From Desulfobacteraceae bacterium (GTDB lineage Bacteria > Desulfobacterota > Syntrophobacteria > BM002), in the NCBI GenBank assembly GCA_002899795.1, contig PPDG01000261.1:1-13421 (forward strand): a DNA stretch of 13,421 nucleotides, in the 5' to 3' direction. The stretch's first letter is position 1. Each line of letters opens with the position of its first letter. Positions 5,438-13,421 of the stretch are shown here, piece by piece. The notes under the pieces were generated by a model. That model made no database searches. It saw only the letters and a program-made list of their open reading frames with translations, and was not told where the DNA came from. A program made the position numbers and the translations under genes.

Positions 5438-7399
5438 CTAGTACACCAGTTTACCGAGGGATTTGAGAATGAGTGTCACTCCCATGGCGAACATACCGGT
5501 AAGCCCCATACCGCAGGAGAACCCCGCCAGGAGAACCGGTGCATATTGGCGCCACATGGTACCGTAACGCTTGAGGAAAAAGAAACGCCCCAAGAGCGCC
5601 CCTATCACCTCCAGAATCAGGCCATGGGGAGTGGACTGGCCCAGGCCGCGAACCACCCCGTACACAAGCATTATAGGTAGGCCAAAAAGGAAGAGCACCA
5701 TATAGGTAACCAGACCAAAACCCAAGCCGCTTAACACGTAACTGCCTTTCAGCGCCTGGAAGAAAAGGGAATTCCCTTCCAGGGTAGAGGTCTGCATCAG
5801 CAGGGTGTTTAAGGCCTGAAGATGCCAAAGCTCTTGGGCAAAAGGATAGCTACTAGAGGGTATGGGCGCCAAGCGCCAGATGAACTGGGAGAATAGAAGA
5901 CTTGCCACCATAACAACCGGAAACACCACAATCTCTGCTTTGATGATACCCCGGATGCTGGTGCCGGTGAGCTCAATCGTTCGAAACTGCACCGTAGCCT
6001 CACCGTAGTTATGGATGGGAATGGGAGCATACCAGATCTCAATCCCCTGGTAGCCAAAGAATTTCGCTCCCGCAATGAAGCTAGCCTCTCGCACCATGGG
6101 CAGGCTGACGAACTGCCCGGCGATGCCCTCCATACGGGCAGTGATATAGGAGATGACAGGGGTGTAGATGAACCCGTAGCCAATGAAAAAGATCCAGGGG
6201 AAGTTGGGCACCAGCCAGACACAGAGCCCGGTATAGGCCAGGGTGGAAAACACATAGATGCCTATGGAGATCCAGAAATTGAAATCACCCCTGCCCGGTG
6301 GTGGACGAAAGAGTTCGCGAAAGCTGGCGCGTTGCTCACCAGCGCTATTGCTGAATGAACGCAGAACATGCCAGATGCCCACGAGACCAATGGCGAGACC
6401 CAACCCAATCCCAAAACTCATATAGAAGTCAAAGTTGTTGGCAAAAACCGTATCAACAGTCCCCATACCGGGATGCCAGCGCCGGAGTATACCCTGCTTG
6501 AACAGAATGGGGTTGGCAGCCACTGTGATAAGCAAGCCCACCAAGCCGCCCATCACCGCCCAAAAGGGCAGGACCATGCCAATGAATATGAGCCCAAGGT
6601 CTAGCTGAATACCTGTGGCCACCGCCGGTAGCACGTTTTCGGTATGGCGGGTAAGGTCAATCCAGGGAATGGGAATGAGACGAATTGGTTCAGTCAGGAA
6701 CAGCTCGGAGACAGCGGGCAGAAGTATGTAAAGCGTCCCAAAAGCCAAGCCTATAACTCCGCCAATGGAGAAAACTCGCCATTTCCAACTCTTCTGCTTA
6801 TCTTCAGTGGATTCAGCCAGAGCCATGGTTCCCAAGGCTCCCACAGGTGCCATGGGGAATGGCAACTTCTCCACATCTGAGGTAATCCTATAGAGGGCGT
6901 AACCGAGGCCAAAATGGTCAATACGTTGGATGATCTGAGATCCCACCAGAAGCAGAATGGGTACCATCCAGTCGCGGTGAAAGAAGGTGCGCTCCAGGAG
7001 CGATCCGGAGCCCGGTTGCGGCGCCACCCACGTGGGAATGAATTCTGTGAGTCCCAGCATTCTGGCTGCATCCGACTGAACCAGATACTGACTCCAGAGC
7101 AACCCCTGGAAGGGTGATGCCAGAGCAGCGCCCGCCATGTAGTAAAGGAGGAAAATTTCCTGCTGTTTGAGTTCAGAATAAGACCTTTTGGCCAGCTCCG
7201 CGAAGAGAATAATGGTTACCCAGCGAGCCGCCGGTCCGATGCCGGTACCCATGACCAACTGCAAGTACATGCTGCCCGGCATCATGAGAAAGCCAATAAA
7301 AATAGCCCCGACCACGGTCTTCCAGTCAAAGCCTTCCTCAAAATGGTCCGGCGGTTGCAGTAGATCTCGGTATTCTTGTAGTTCTTTGTCTTCGTACAT
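5438..7399 (-). CDS. OPT-like multi-spanning membrane protein, putative transporter
   Basis: 653 residues with roughly 14-16 hydrophobic spans by eye, so an inner-membrane protein. A soluble N-terminal tail (about 1-25, acidic) precedes the first span (TVVGAIFIGFLMMPGSMYL). The segment SDVEKLPFPMAPVGA (about 174-188) resembles the short FP/YP motif after an early span in oligopeptide transporter (OPT) family proteins. The C-terminus (about 610-653) has the glycine-rich last spans typical of that superfamily. The length also fits. Proton-coupled uptake of small peptides or metal chelates is the known role of OPT proteins; the substrate here is unknown. It lies downstream of the DUF6785 gene, same strand, 171-bp gap, and probably works with it. 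The ATG at 7399 is the first start; no clear Shine-Dalgarno precedes it. Confidence 0.7.
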   Translation of the reverse strand: MYEDKELQEYRDLLQPPDHFEEGFDWKTVVGAIFIGFLMMPGSMYLQLVMGTGIGPAARWVTIILFAELAKRSYSELKQQEIFLLYYMAGAALASPFQGLLWSQYLVQSDAARMLGLTEFIPTWVAPQPGSGSLLERTFFHRDWMVPILLLVGSQIIQRIDHFGLGYALYRITSDVEKLPFPMAPVGALGTMALAESTEDKQKSWKWRVFSIGGVIGLAFGTLYILLPAVSELFLTEPIRLIPIPWIDLTRHTENVLPAVATGIQLDLGLIFIGMVLPFWAVMGGLVGLLITVAANPILFKQGILRRWHPGMGTVDTVFANNFDFYMSFGIGLGLAIGLVGIWHVLRSFSNSAGEQRASFRELFRPPPGRGDFNFWISIGIYVFSTLAYTGLCVWLVPNFPWIFFIGYGFIYTPVISYITARMEGIAGQFVSLPMVREASFIAGAKFFGYQGIEIWYAPIPIHNYGEATVQFRTIELTGTSIRGIIKAEIVVFPVVMVASLLFSQFIWRLAPIPSSSYPFAQELWHLQALNTLLMQTSTLEGNSLFFQALKGSYVLSGLGFGLVTYMVLFLFGLPIMLVYGVVRGLGQSTPHGLILEVIGALLGRFFFLKRYGTMWRQYAPVLLAGFSCGMGLTGMFAMGVTLILKSLGKLVY

Positions 7400-7412
7400 G
7401 TTATTTCGCAGG

Positions 7413-7440
7413 GCGCAAAGCGCAGAGCGCTAAGCGCAGA
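7413..7440. repeat. Four phased GCGCARA heptamers
   Basis: GCGCAAA, GCGCAGA, GCGCTAA, GCGCAGA lie just upstream of the OPT-like start codon, exactly in phase. Confidence 0.8.
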
Positions 7441-7536
7441 GAGTATTTAGAGTAGACACATAAAATCATCGGGCACGAGTTGCAGTCCTGCAAAGAGCAG
7501 AGATAAGTTACTATTTTTTTTGGTCCTGTTCAGTCA

Positions 7537-7564
7537 CGCTATGCGCTATGCTCTATGCGCTTTG
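7537..7564. repeat. Four phased CGCTATG heptamers
   Basis: CGCTATG, CGCTATG, CTCTATG, CGCTTTG lie just downstream of the DUF6785 stop codon. Related to the CTATGCT pair at 1645-1658. Confidence 0.8.
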
Positions 7565-7570
7565 CGTCAA

Positions 7571-9550
7571 TTAACTGGGCAGTACCTGATAGCTGGCGAA
7601 GGTAAAGAGCCCCACAATAGCCCAGGAGCCCGCCATAAGAAAATCCCCTATGATCAAGCCGATGAAGATAAATCTTATCTTTTTGAAAAGTGATACTCCG
7701 CCGTATCTCAGGCTCAAATGGTTACAGAGCCAGCCCACCAGAAAGCTGAACCAAAGAATCCGCATGGCTGAACTGTAGGCCGTCAAATACCCTATGGGAT
7801 GGATGGGCCACCAGTAAAAGCGCTGATAAACAATCACCAAGGCGAGCATGACCACTGCACCAACAGCCGAGAACATCAGAACCCACTGTCGCGGCTCACC
7901 CGGTGCATCCATTAGACGCTGGACATTTTCGTACACCCCAAGAGTGGTGCGGGTGGCCCAATCCATTTGCAGTTCGCGCAGGCCATATTTGTGACAGATT
8001 GCCAGCATGGCCAAGAAGGAGACCAACACCCCTAGAAGGACAGCCAGGACAATTCCTGTAAAAATCAAACGCTTGTTGCGGGCTCCTTCGCTCACCTTGG
8101 CACCATGAACAAGAGAAGGCATTATGGACTCCCGCAAATCCACAAACAGGACCTTTTGCATAACCGCAGCCATGAGCAGGCCCAAATTGGTGAAAAAGCT
8201 AGAACCGAAAAAGGAGAGCAGGCCATCCATTGGCGCCGCGGAAAGGGTGAAATAAGGAATGCCCCCCTGGCAAATTATCTTGCTCGACACCAGCATTATG
8301 AAAAAGAAGGCACCCAGAAGCAGAAGGGCCACTGTAAGCGGCATGCCATAATTGTGGCACCAGTAGAGCAATAAACCAGTTCCCAGCCAAAAGCCCCAGC
8401 CGGAGAACCTGGCAGAGGTCCACTCCACTTTGGACTCCTCCTTCGGGCTCAGAAAGAAGCACTGCCGGGCCACATCCAGGAGATGGTAGCGCGCCAACCA
8501 GAGAATAAAAAGGAAAAAGACCGCGTACGCACCTATTATTTGAGTCTCTTCCGGTCGGGACAGCGTAGGCCCAAAGGTAACACCTAAAGCAGCAGAGGGA
8601 ATGTGGTAACCCAAAACTCCCAGCAATCCAAAAAACAGTCCTCCCAAAAGGAAAAAGAACCAGAAACTGAAAGAGATCTGCCGGGAAGTAAGAAAAGCAA
8701 AACCAATAAAGGCTGGGTAAATATAGATCTTGAGTTTGTGGAATCCCGAAAAGAGACCATGCTTAGGAAAGTATGAACCAGCAAGGATCAAGGTAGGAAT
8801 CTGGGGTACCGCCGGGAAGTAGAAATGAAGTCCGTTGATGAGATGAAGCAGGACACTGGCCAACAAGCCCACAATCAGGAAACGGTTTGCCAGAAATCGA
8901 CCAAACCTGTTTTCGTCCAGAGCCTCTTCCATAAGTTGCGGCACTCGGAGAAGGGGGAAATTCATCTTCTCGTTGGCTATCCACTGGTGACTGAAAATAT
9001 CCACCAGACAGAGCATCACCCAATAACAGAGGATAACGAAGCCTGCCCAGGTGAGAAGGGGTGGAATCCAGCAATTCCATGGGATCTTCTGGATTATCTG
9101 CCACCAGCCCAGCTGCCTGCCCTTTTCCAGTCCGTTATAAAGGAGCTCGATGGCCACGGGGTTCTCAGGATACCAAGCCTGGGGTAAAAGCGGCTGAATG
9201 ACTTCCTGCCAGCGGTTGCCAACGCTGGCGAAATGGTAAGGTGCTGTCAGGTTTACAAGAAAAGTACGGACCAGACCGGTGTAGGCAATCCCTGAGGCAA
9301 TCACCATGAGGATCCAGATGACGAACAGTTCCCGGCCGCTGAGCCAGTTTGACGAAAACCGGAATTTGCCGAGCGCTGCAATTCCCACGGAAAGCAAAAA
9401 AAAGATAAAGAAGGCGGCCAGAGGGAAGTGGCCTCCCCCCAGCGGCGTGGCATTGAGGTAGGCATTATTAAAGGGGGTAATAGCGCAAATCAGGACCCCA
9501 AGTCCCACCCCCAACAATATCGCTCGCAGTCTTACCCTACCTTGATCCAT
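7571..9550 (-). CDS. DUF6785/DUF6784-type multi-spanning membrane protein
   Basis: 659 residues with about 14 or more hydrophobic spans. An N-terminal span (AILLGVGLGVLICAITPFNNAYL) is followed by loops with conserved-looking polar residues. ANEKMNFPLLRVPQ lies at about 192-205 and CQGGIPYFTLSAAPMDG at about 427-443. The C-terminal module RFYWWPIHPIGY (577-588), then FSFLVGWLCNHLSLRYGG and FIGLIIGDFLMAGSW, is what I remember as the DUF6784 signature following DUF6785. The biochemical role of the family is unknown; an OPT-superfamily link is likely. The EKMNFP motif parallels EKLPFP in the neighbouring OPT-like protein, which suggests distant paralogues and perhaps a two-subunit transporter (inference). 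The start is ATG at 9550 with only a purine-rich tract before it. A 409-bp gap with a fold-back element separates it from the permease gene. Confidence 0.75.
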   Translation of the reverse strand: MDQGRVRLRAILLGVGLGVLICAITPFNNAYLNATPLGGGHFPLAAFFIFFLLSVGIAALGKFRFSSNWLSGRELFVIWILMVIASGIAYTGLVRTFLVNLTAPYHFASVGNRWQEVIQPLLPQAWYPENPVAIELLYNGLEKGRQLGWWQIIQKIPWNCWIPPLLTWAGFVILCYWVMLCLVDIFSHQWIANEKMNFPLLRVPQLMEEALDENRFGRFLANRFLIVGLLASVLLHLINGLHFYFPAVPQIPTLILAGSYFPKHGLFSGFHKLKIYIYPAFIGFAFLTSRQISFSFWFFFLLGGLFFGLLGVLGYHIPSAALGVTFGPTLSRPEETQIIGAYAVFFLFILWLARYHLLDVARQCFFLSPKEESKVEWTSARFSGWGFWLGTGLLLYWCHNYGMPLTVALLLLGAFFFIMLVSSKIICQGGIPYFTLSAAPMDGLLSFFGSSFFTNLGLLMAAVMQKVLFVDLRESIMPSLVHGAKVSEGARNKRLIFTGIVLAVLLGVLVSFLAMLAICHKYGLRELQMDWATRTTLGVYENVQRLMDAPGEPRQWVLMFSAVGAVVMLALVIVYQRFYWWPIHPIGYLTAYSSAMRILWFSFLVGWLCNHLSLRYGGVSLFKKIRFIFIGLIIGDFLMAGSWAIVGLFTFASYQVLPS

Positions 9551-9610
9551 TTTCGCTTCTGCTTCTGCTGTGAACGGTCACTGCAACAAAACGAAGAGCA
9601 TGTACTCACC

Positions 9611-9794
9611 TAGCCCGAATGTTTCATGAATGGCAGTGGCGAGACCGTGAAGATGGTCGTGCCACCGGGCAACCACAGGGTGTTGAATCCGAGGCGTACC
9701 TGAACGGTACGTCGCAGGGTTCGACACCCGAGGACGCCCGGGAGGACGGCCATATCCGTGGTCGCAGCAGGCGATTCATGAAATATCCGGGCTA
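9611..9794. mobile_element. 184-bp long-palindrome element (MITE or fold-back type)
   Basis: The two ends are inverted repeats with 19 of 21 matches: TAGCCCGAATGTTTCATGAA on the left, TAGCCCGGATATTTCATGAA on the right strand. The symmetry continues inward. ATGGTCGTGCCACCGGGC matches the reverse complement of 9755-9738 at 14 of 18 positions. A 13-bp stem GGGTGTTGAATCC/GGGTTCGACACCC closes with two G-T pairs. A 6-bp stem CGTACC/GGTACG encloses loop TGAAC at the exact centre (9701-9705). The whole element could fold into one hairpin of about 90 bp. It has no transposase, so it would need to be moved in trans. I see no clear target-site duplication. A structured RNA is the main alternative. Confidence 0.7.
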
Positions 9795-9846
9795 AGCACC
9801 AGGTACTAATGTCTAGAATCTGGGAAGCGTGAGATTGAACCATTGC

Positions 9847-9866
9847 AATTGATCAACAGATCAATT
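9847..9866. repeat. Perfect 8-bp inverted repeat
   Basis: AATTGATC and GATCAATT are separated by AACA. The dyad is short and AT-rich, with no T-run after it on the minus strand, so it is more likely a protein site or chance than a terminator of the permease gene. Confidence 0.35.
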
Positions 9867-9881
9867 CTAACCAAAAAATAG

Positions 9882-9951
9882 CCTTGAACCTGAAACGTTG
9901 AAATTGGAACCTTGAACTTGTTTGTGGTTCTTAGTTTCTAGTGCCTAGTGC
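9882..9951. repeat. Phased heptamers, CCTTGAA then CTAGTGC types
   Basis: Units CCTTGAA, CCTGAAA, CGTTGAA, ATTGGAA, CCTTGAA, CTTGTTT (9882-9923) are followed in the same phase by GTGGTTC, TTAGTTT, CTAGTGC, CTAGTGC (9924-9951). The array sits just downstream of the permease stop codon. Apart from this, the fold-back element and the small dyad, the 9551-9959 gap holds nothing I can name. Confidence 0.75.
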
Positions 9952-9959
9952 GCAGATAG

Positions 9960-12900
9960 CTATGTCCAACTCAGCGCGCTCAGCTCCTCAGATGCATATT
10001 CGGTGGCCAGTAACTTGGCATAATACGTCTGGGCTTCGCCGTCAAGAGATCTCCAGATGAGTAATTGTTTTCTCAAATCATTGAGAAAGGCCTTGTTTAT
10101 ACGTTTCCAGGCATTGGCCTCGCCAGCCTCCCTCTTCAACATTACCTGAATCTCCAGGTAGTGGTCGGGTTCCTCAGCAGAAGGTGAAAATAGGACGTGG
10201 ACGAACTGCTTTACCCCGAAGTCAAACGGAGCAAGCCACACCCTGGCTTTGATTTGGATACACTCATTCTCACAGTGGTTTGGACCGCTGAGTCCCGGTA
10301 TTTCGCTGGAGGGACAGTAGAATTCCAGAGAAATATCATCGGTGGTAAAGATCCCGTGCGAGACATCCTGATGGCCCTGATAGTACTCGCGCAAGTACCC
10401 GCCTACACCTAACTGTTCGCTGTACTTCAACAGAAACGGCAGAGTGACCTTCATTTCGCTTCCTTCCGGCTCCGGCAAGGTCCAGGCACGGGTGGCGTCG
10501 GGGATGGCAATGGAGGCTGCTACCCGGGAAGGATAAATTACTGATATCAGCACAACCATGATCACCAGGATCATGGCCGCGACTCCAGCCAAAGATGAAT
10601 AGTTCACCGTAATTCCCTGCCAGAGTGAGGTGGTGGCAAACAGACCTGCACAAGTCTGGGCCAGTAAATAACCCAATACTACGCTGAGCACTGCGAATGC
10701 CAGCGCTTCGGCAATAAAAAGGAAAGAGACGTGAACAGGCGCCAATCCCACCGAGGTGTAGACGCCAATTTCCCTTTTACGCTCGTACACGCTACCGATC
10801 ATCGTATTCAGCACGATAAGCACGGAGATTAACATAGGGATAAGGATGTTGGGCACACCGCTGTAGCTCAGGGCATCGGAGGCGTTATACATGAAGGTTC
10901 CCTGTTTCTCTCCGGTGAAAAGGGTGAGGCCGAAACGGTCCACCAGGTTTCGAGCGATGGTCCTAGTCGCTTCAGGAGATTGGGGCTTTATGGCAAGGGC
11001 CTTGAGAGCCCCACCAAAGGCCATGAGGGTCTGATACGGCATAATTACGGTCAAATCTCCGGGTATGTGTTGATAGCGGCTTTGAAAGGCCTGTACATCC
11101 TCCCCGGCCTCTATGGCCTCCATCTCAACCTCGGTAACCTCCATCGCCGCTTCGCTTGGGAATATCACAGGTGTAAGGGGCTCACCATCCAAATCCGTAT
11201 GTGCCTCCAACTCCTCACCCCGAAAGCAACCAACCACTTGAAAGTCCATGCCCCAAAACGAGATCGTAGCCTTTTCAGGTTGCTGCAAAGAAATGCCCAG
11301 ACTCCGCGCCAGTCTATCCGACAGAAGTACCACCTGCCGCTCGTCCTTCCGAAACCAGCGTCCGCAGCTTAGGATATCCCCAAGCTGACTCACCTGGGGC
11401 TCCCGATAGTTTAAGCCCACTACCCCTCTTGCCAGAACTTCCTTCCCATCCAGATGGATGGGAACCACCGTCGCCTTGGTGCGATCTTTGGCTTCCAGCC
11501 ATACCCTTGGCACCACTACCGCCTGGCCCTGGAATTTGTTCTCTACCGTGTCCAGTGCTTCCGGCGGCAGGCTGTCCCAGTTGAGGATTTTCAGTAGTAG
11601 ACCTTGATAGGGGGATTGTTCCTTCAGCCGCAGGCGGCCGCGATGCCGCACGCTCTTAACGCTGGTGAAACTCATAATGGTGAAGGTGAGGATGATGAGG
11701 GTGACACAGGTAAGTACTGTCCGGATAGGCCGACGTCGCAAATTGCTCACCCCCAGCACAAAAGCAGCCGCGAATGCCTTGGTCCGGCTTATCTCAGAAC
11801 CTTTCAGGTGACGGGCTCGCTGTTGGAGCAGTACCATTTCCTGCTCAAAACGACCCATAATAATCAGAGCCACAATCACCGACAGACTTAATATGAAAAA
11901 GGCAAGGATTACCACGAGAGGACTGTAGGTAAGTTGAAATGCCGGGTGCACAAGGTAGATAAGGGCTATGACCAATCCCAGTATAACCAGAAATGCAACG
12001 ATCCTTTTGTGGATGTCCACAAAAGAAAAAAGCAGACGCTCCAGACAGTAAGAGAATGGAACGAAAAGAGCTATATAAAAGAGCACCCCGAAAAGAACGT
12101 CTTTCTGTGTTCGCTCCACATCATTGTAGATACGGCTGGCCAAAGCCCAGGAGGTTCTTGACTCCTCCATGAAGCGATCGTACTGGAAACTGTCCAATGC
12201 CTGCTCAGCGCTCTCCAAAGCCGCAATTCCTTCACGTTGGAGGGAGCGAATTCGCTCATTACTTATACCGTGGCGTTCCAAATTGGCTATCCGCGGCTGC
12301 AGGAGATTCCACATGTCGCGAGCAACCAGGTATTCTGTGGCCGGAATAATTGGCCAGTTTTCGACGCGATATCCACTGCCCTCGGGCTTAGAGGGTTCGG
12401 AATTCAGCAAAACCAGCTTTCGTTTGAGCACAGTATCCGACAGGGTCAGTTTGAACGAGGTAATCGGTTCCAGAAAAATATTGGCAATAGTCGAAGAGCG
12501 GGTATCAATTCTGCTCCACCAGTAGCGTAGCGGTGTGGCCTCGCTCCGGCCGTCTATTAACTTGATCTTGGTCAGGTAGCTGAAGGTACGGGGTTCCAGG
12601 AGGGCGAAAAGGGTGGTAACCTTACAGCCAAACATAACCAGGTCAGTCTCCATGAAGCGACGTCTCATCTTAACCCGGTAGGCTGCTATGCCGGTCATAG
12701 CCTTATCAATAGCCCAGATGATCTCGCCACTTTCCTTATCAAAACGAAACCCTTCCAGAATCGCTTTGTGAGCAGTGTGCGAGCGGTCGGCCAGACCCCG
12801 CACGTGAAACAAACCGGCAGTGTCCACCATGGTGTAAAACGAACTGGATCCCTGGTAGGTGAGAATGAGAGTTCCGGGGGCCGGCTGATCAGGGAATAAC

Positions 12901-13421
12901 TCTCCTTGGCGGATGAAGTTTGCTCGGCCGCTGAGCGTAGAAAAACCCTTACGAGGAAGCCGGTCGGAAACCAATTCAGGCTCCTGGGTCAATTTCAAAA
13001 CCAAACCTGAAATCAGCCGGCTCTGCTGCTCCTGATATTCCCAGTTCACATTTTCCGGCTTGTCATAGGGTGTTCCCCAGAGTGGACGGCCATCGTGAGT
13101 TGTGACCAGGCTGAGTCCCAGAATTCCGGCCAGAGCACTTACCTCACCCCCCAGTGCGGGATGATCAGGAAGGTAGCTCTGCCAGGGGCGCAGCGGGCTC
13201 GGACGCAATGTATCGCGAAAAAATTGGCGCAAGCCCAGCTGTTCTTCCACTTGGCGGCTGCAACGATTCAGTATCCGGTCGATGGTCGCGTAGGTCGATG
13301 TACGGTTTACCTGACGCTGCAAATCATACAGCCAGCCGTTATTAAAACCGCCGACTCCATCGCCATGGCTGGAAAGGTGTAGAGATATGAAAACGGTGAG
13401 TTCATAGTCACTGACAAGTCC
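9960..13421 (-). CDS. Giant FtsX/MacB-type permease with degenerate M28-like ectodomain (5' partial)
   Basis: The frame is open to the window edge, so the start lies outside; the TTG at 13322 is internal. At least 1153 residues, numbered here from that TTG. Residues -33 to about 120 resemble the end of an M28 aminopeptidase domain: SLHLSSHGDGVGGF, then LVTTHDGRPLWGTPYDKPENV, where M28 enzymes have a His-Thr-Pro-Asp-like metal site. Here Gly83 replaces the His, so zinc catalysis is doubtful. A beta-rich region and a coiled helical segment (about 330-400) follow. Spans lie at about 408-430, 441-458 and 465-489. The core permease begins at LRRRPIRTVLTC (528-539), with a periplasmic MacB-type domain at about 555-815. 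The FtsX domain (about 820-945) has YERKREIGVYTSVGL and ends YPSRVAASIAIPDATRAW. A soluble C-terminal domain of about 170 residues contains CENEC. Such permeases work with an ABC ATPase in lipoprotein or peptide transport; none is visible here and it may lie upstream. Confidence 0.8.
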   Translation of the reverse strand, partial: GLVSDYELTVFISLHLSSHGDGVGGFNNGWLYDLQRQVNRTSTYATIDRILNRCSRQVEEQLGLRQFFRDTLRPSPLRPWQSYLPDHPALGGEVSALAGILGLSLVTTHDGRPLWGTPYDKPENVNWEYQEQQSRLISGLVLKLTQEPELVSDRLPRKGFSTLSGRANFIRQGELFPDQPAPGTLILTYQGSSSFYTMVDTAGLFHVRGLADRSHTAHKAILEGFRFDKESGEIIWAIDKAMTGIAAYRVKMRRRFMETDLVMFGCKVTTLFALLEPRTFSYLTKIKLIDGRSEATPLRYWWSRIDTRSSTIANIFLEPITSFKLTLSDTVLKRKLVLLNSEPSKPEGSGYRVENWPIIPATEYLVARDMWNLLQPRIANLERHGISNERIRSLQREGIAALESAEQALDSFQYDRFMEESRTSWALASRIYNDVERTQKDVLFGVLFYIALFVPFSYCLERLLFSFVDIHKRIVAFLVILGLVIALIYLVHPAFQLTYSPLVVILAFFILSLSVIVALIIMGRFEQEMVLLQQRARHLKGSEISRTKAFAAAFVLGVSNLRRRPIRTVLTCVTLIILTFTIMSFTSVKSVRHRGRLRLKEQSPYQGLLLKILNWDSLPPEALDTVENKFQGQAVVVPRVWLEAKDRTKATVVPIHLDGKEVLARGVVGLNYREPQVSQLGDILSCGRWFRKDERQVVLLSDRLARSLGISLQQPEKATISFWGMDFQVVGCFRGEELEAHTDLDGEPLTPVIFPSEAAMEVTEVEMEAIEAGEDVQAFQSRYQHIPGDLTVIMPYQTLMAFGGALKALAIKPQSPEATRTIARNLVDRFGLTLFTGEKQGTFMYNASDALSYSGVPNILIPMLISVLIVLNTMIGSVYERKREIGVYTSVGLAPVHVSFLFIAEALAFAVLSVVLGYLLAQTCAGLFATTSLWQGITVNYSSLAGVAAMILVIMVVLISVIYPSRVAASIAIPDATRAWTLPEPEGSEMKVTLPFLLKYSEQLGVGGYLREYYQGHQDVSHGIFTTDDISLEFYCPSSEIPGLSGPNHCENECIQIKARVWLAPFDFGVKQFVHVLFSPSAEEPDHYLEIQVMLKREAGEANAWKRINKAFLNDLRKQLLIWRSLDGEAQTYYAKLLATEYASEELSALSWT

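Noticed and set aside
9611..9794. Group II intron or other known ribozyme
   Set aside because: I looked for a domain V-like hairpin and a reverse transcriptase; the centre is a symmetric stem rather than domain V and no such gene is present.
9619..9795. Plus-strand 58-codon frame spanning the fold-back element, and a minus-strand frame at 9610-9843
   Set aside because: Both frames simply run through the palindrome, have unusual composition and no Shine-Dalgarno, and their ends coincide with the element ends, so they are by-products of the inverted repeat.
13320..13322. TTG as the true start of the giant permease
   Set aside because: The same frame is open for another 33 codons to the window edge with protein-like sequence (including SLHLSSHGDGVGGF), so the gene starts outside the window.

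Overview
This is a bacterial chromosomal window of intermediate GC with long AT-rich, repeat-filled intergenic gaps. I cannot name the organism. The pairing of a DUF6785/DUF6784-type membrane protein with an OPT-like partner, a very large FtsX-type permease, a formyltransferase of the 10-formyl-THF dehydrogenase type and abundant dispersed repeats suggests an uncultured environmental lineage (Desulfobacterota, NC10, Planctomycetota or Poribacteria-like). No rRNA, tRNA, CRISPR array, transposase or phage gene is visible.

Layout. Left edge: a possible gene start runs off the window (1-58, minus). Next, on the minus strand, is a formyltransferase whose end overlaps the start of an 86-residue partner protein. 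Upstream of these, also minus, an unknown 305-residue protein overlaps a PqqD-like protein. Two plus-strand single genes follow: a 255-residue protein made of two copies of one unknown domain, and a thioredoxin with two N-terminal zinc ribbons behind a consensus-like sigma-70 promoter. The right 60% is minus strand. In transcription order it holds a giant FtsX/MacB-type permease with a degenerate M28-peptidase-like ectodomain (5' end beyond the window), a DUF6785/6784 multi-spanning protein, and an OPT-like multi-spanning protein. The last two share a short motif and look like distant paralogues. Together the three could form a membrane module for peptides or a related substrate, but this is inference.

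The most unusual content is between the genes. Three copies of a composite repeat (about 196-254 bp) share a nearly invariant 54-bp core. The core is flanked by octamer blocks, a (GTTATAC)n array whose length differs between copies, and a long in-phase array of YYCTGWY heptamers. Most other gaps carry their own 7-bp-period array with an unrelated consensus. A 184-bp element that is one long imperfect palindrome (9611-9794) lies between the permease and the DUF6785 gene and looks like a MITE or fold-back element.
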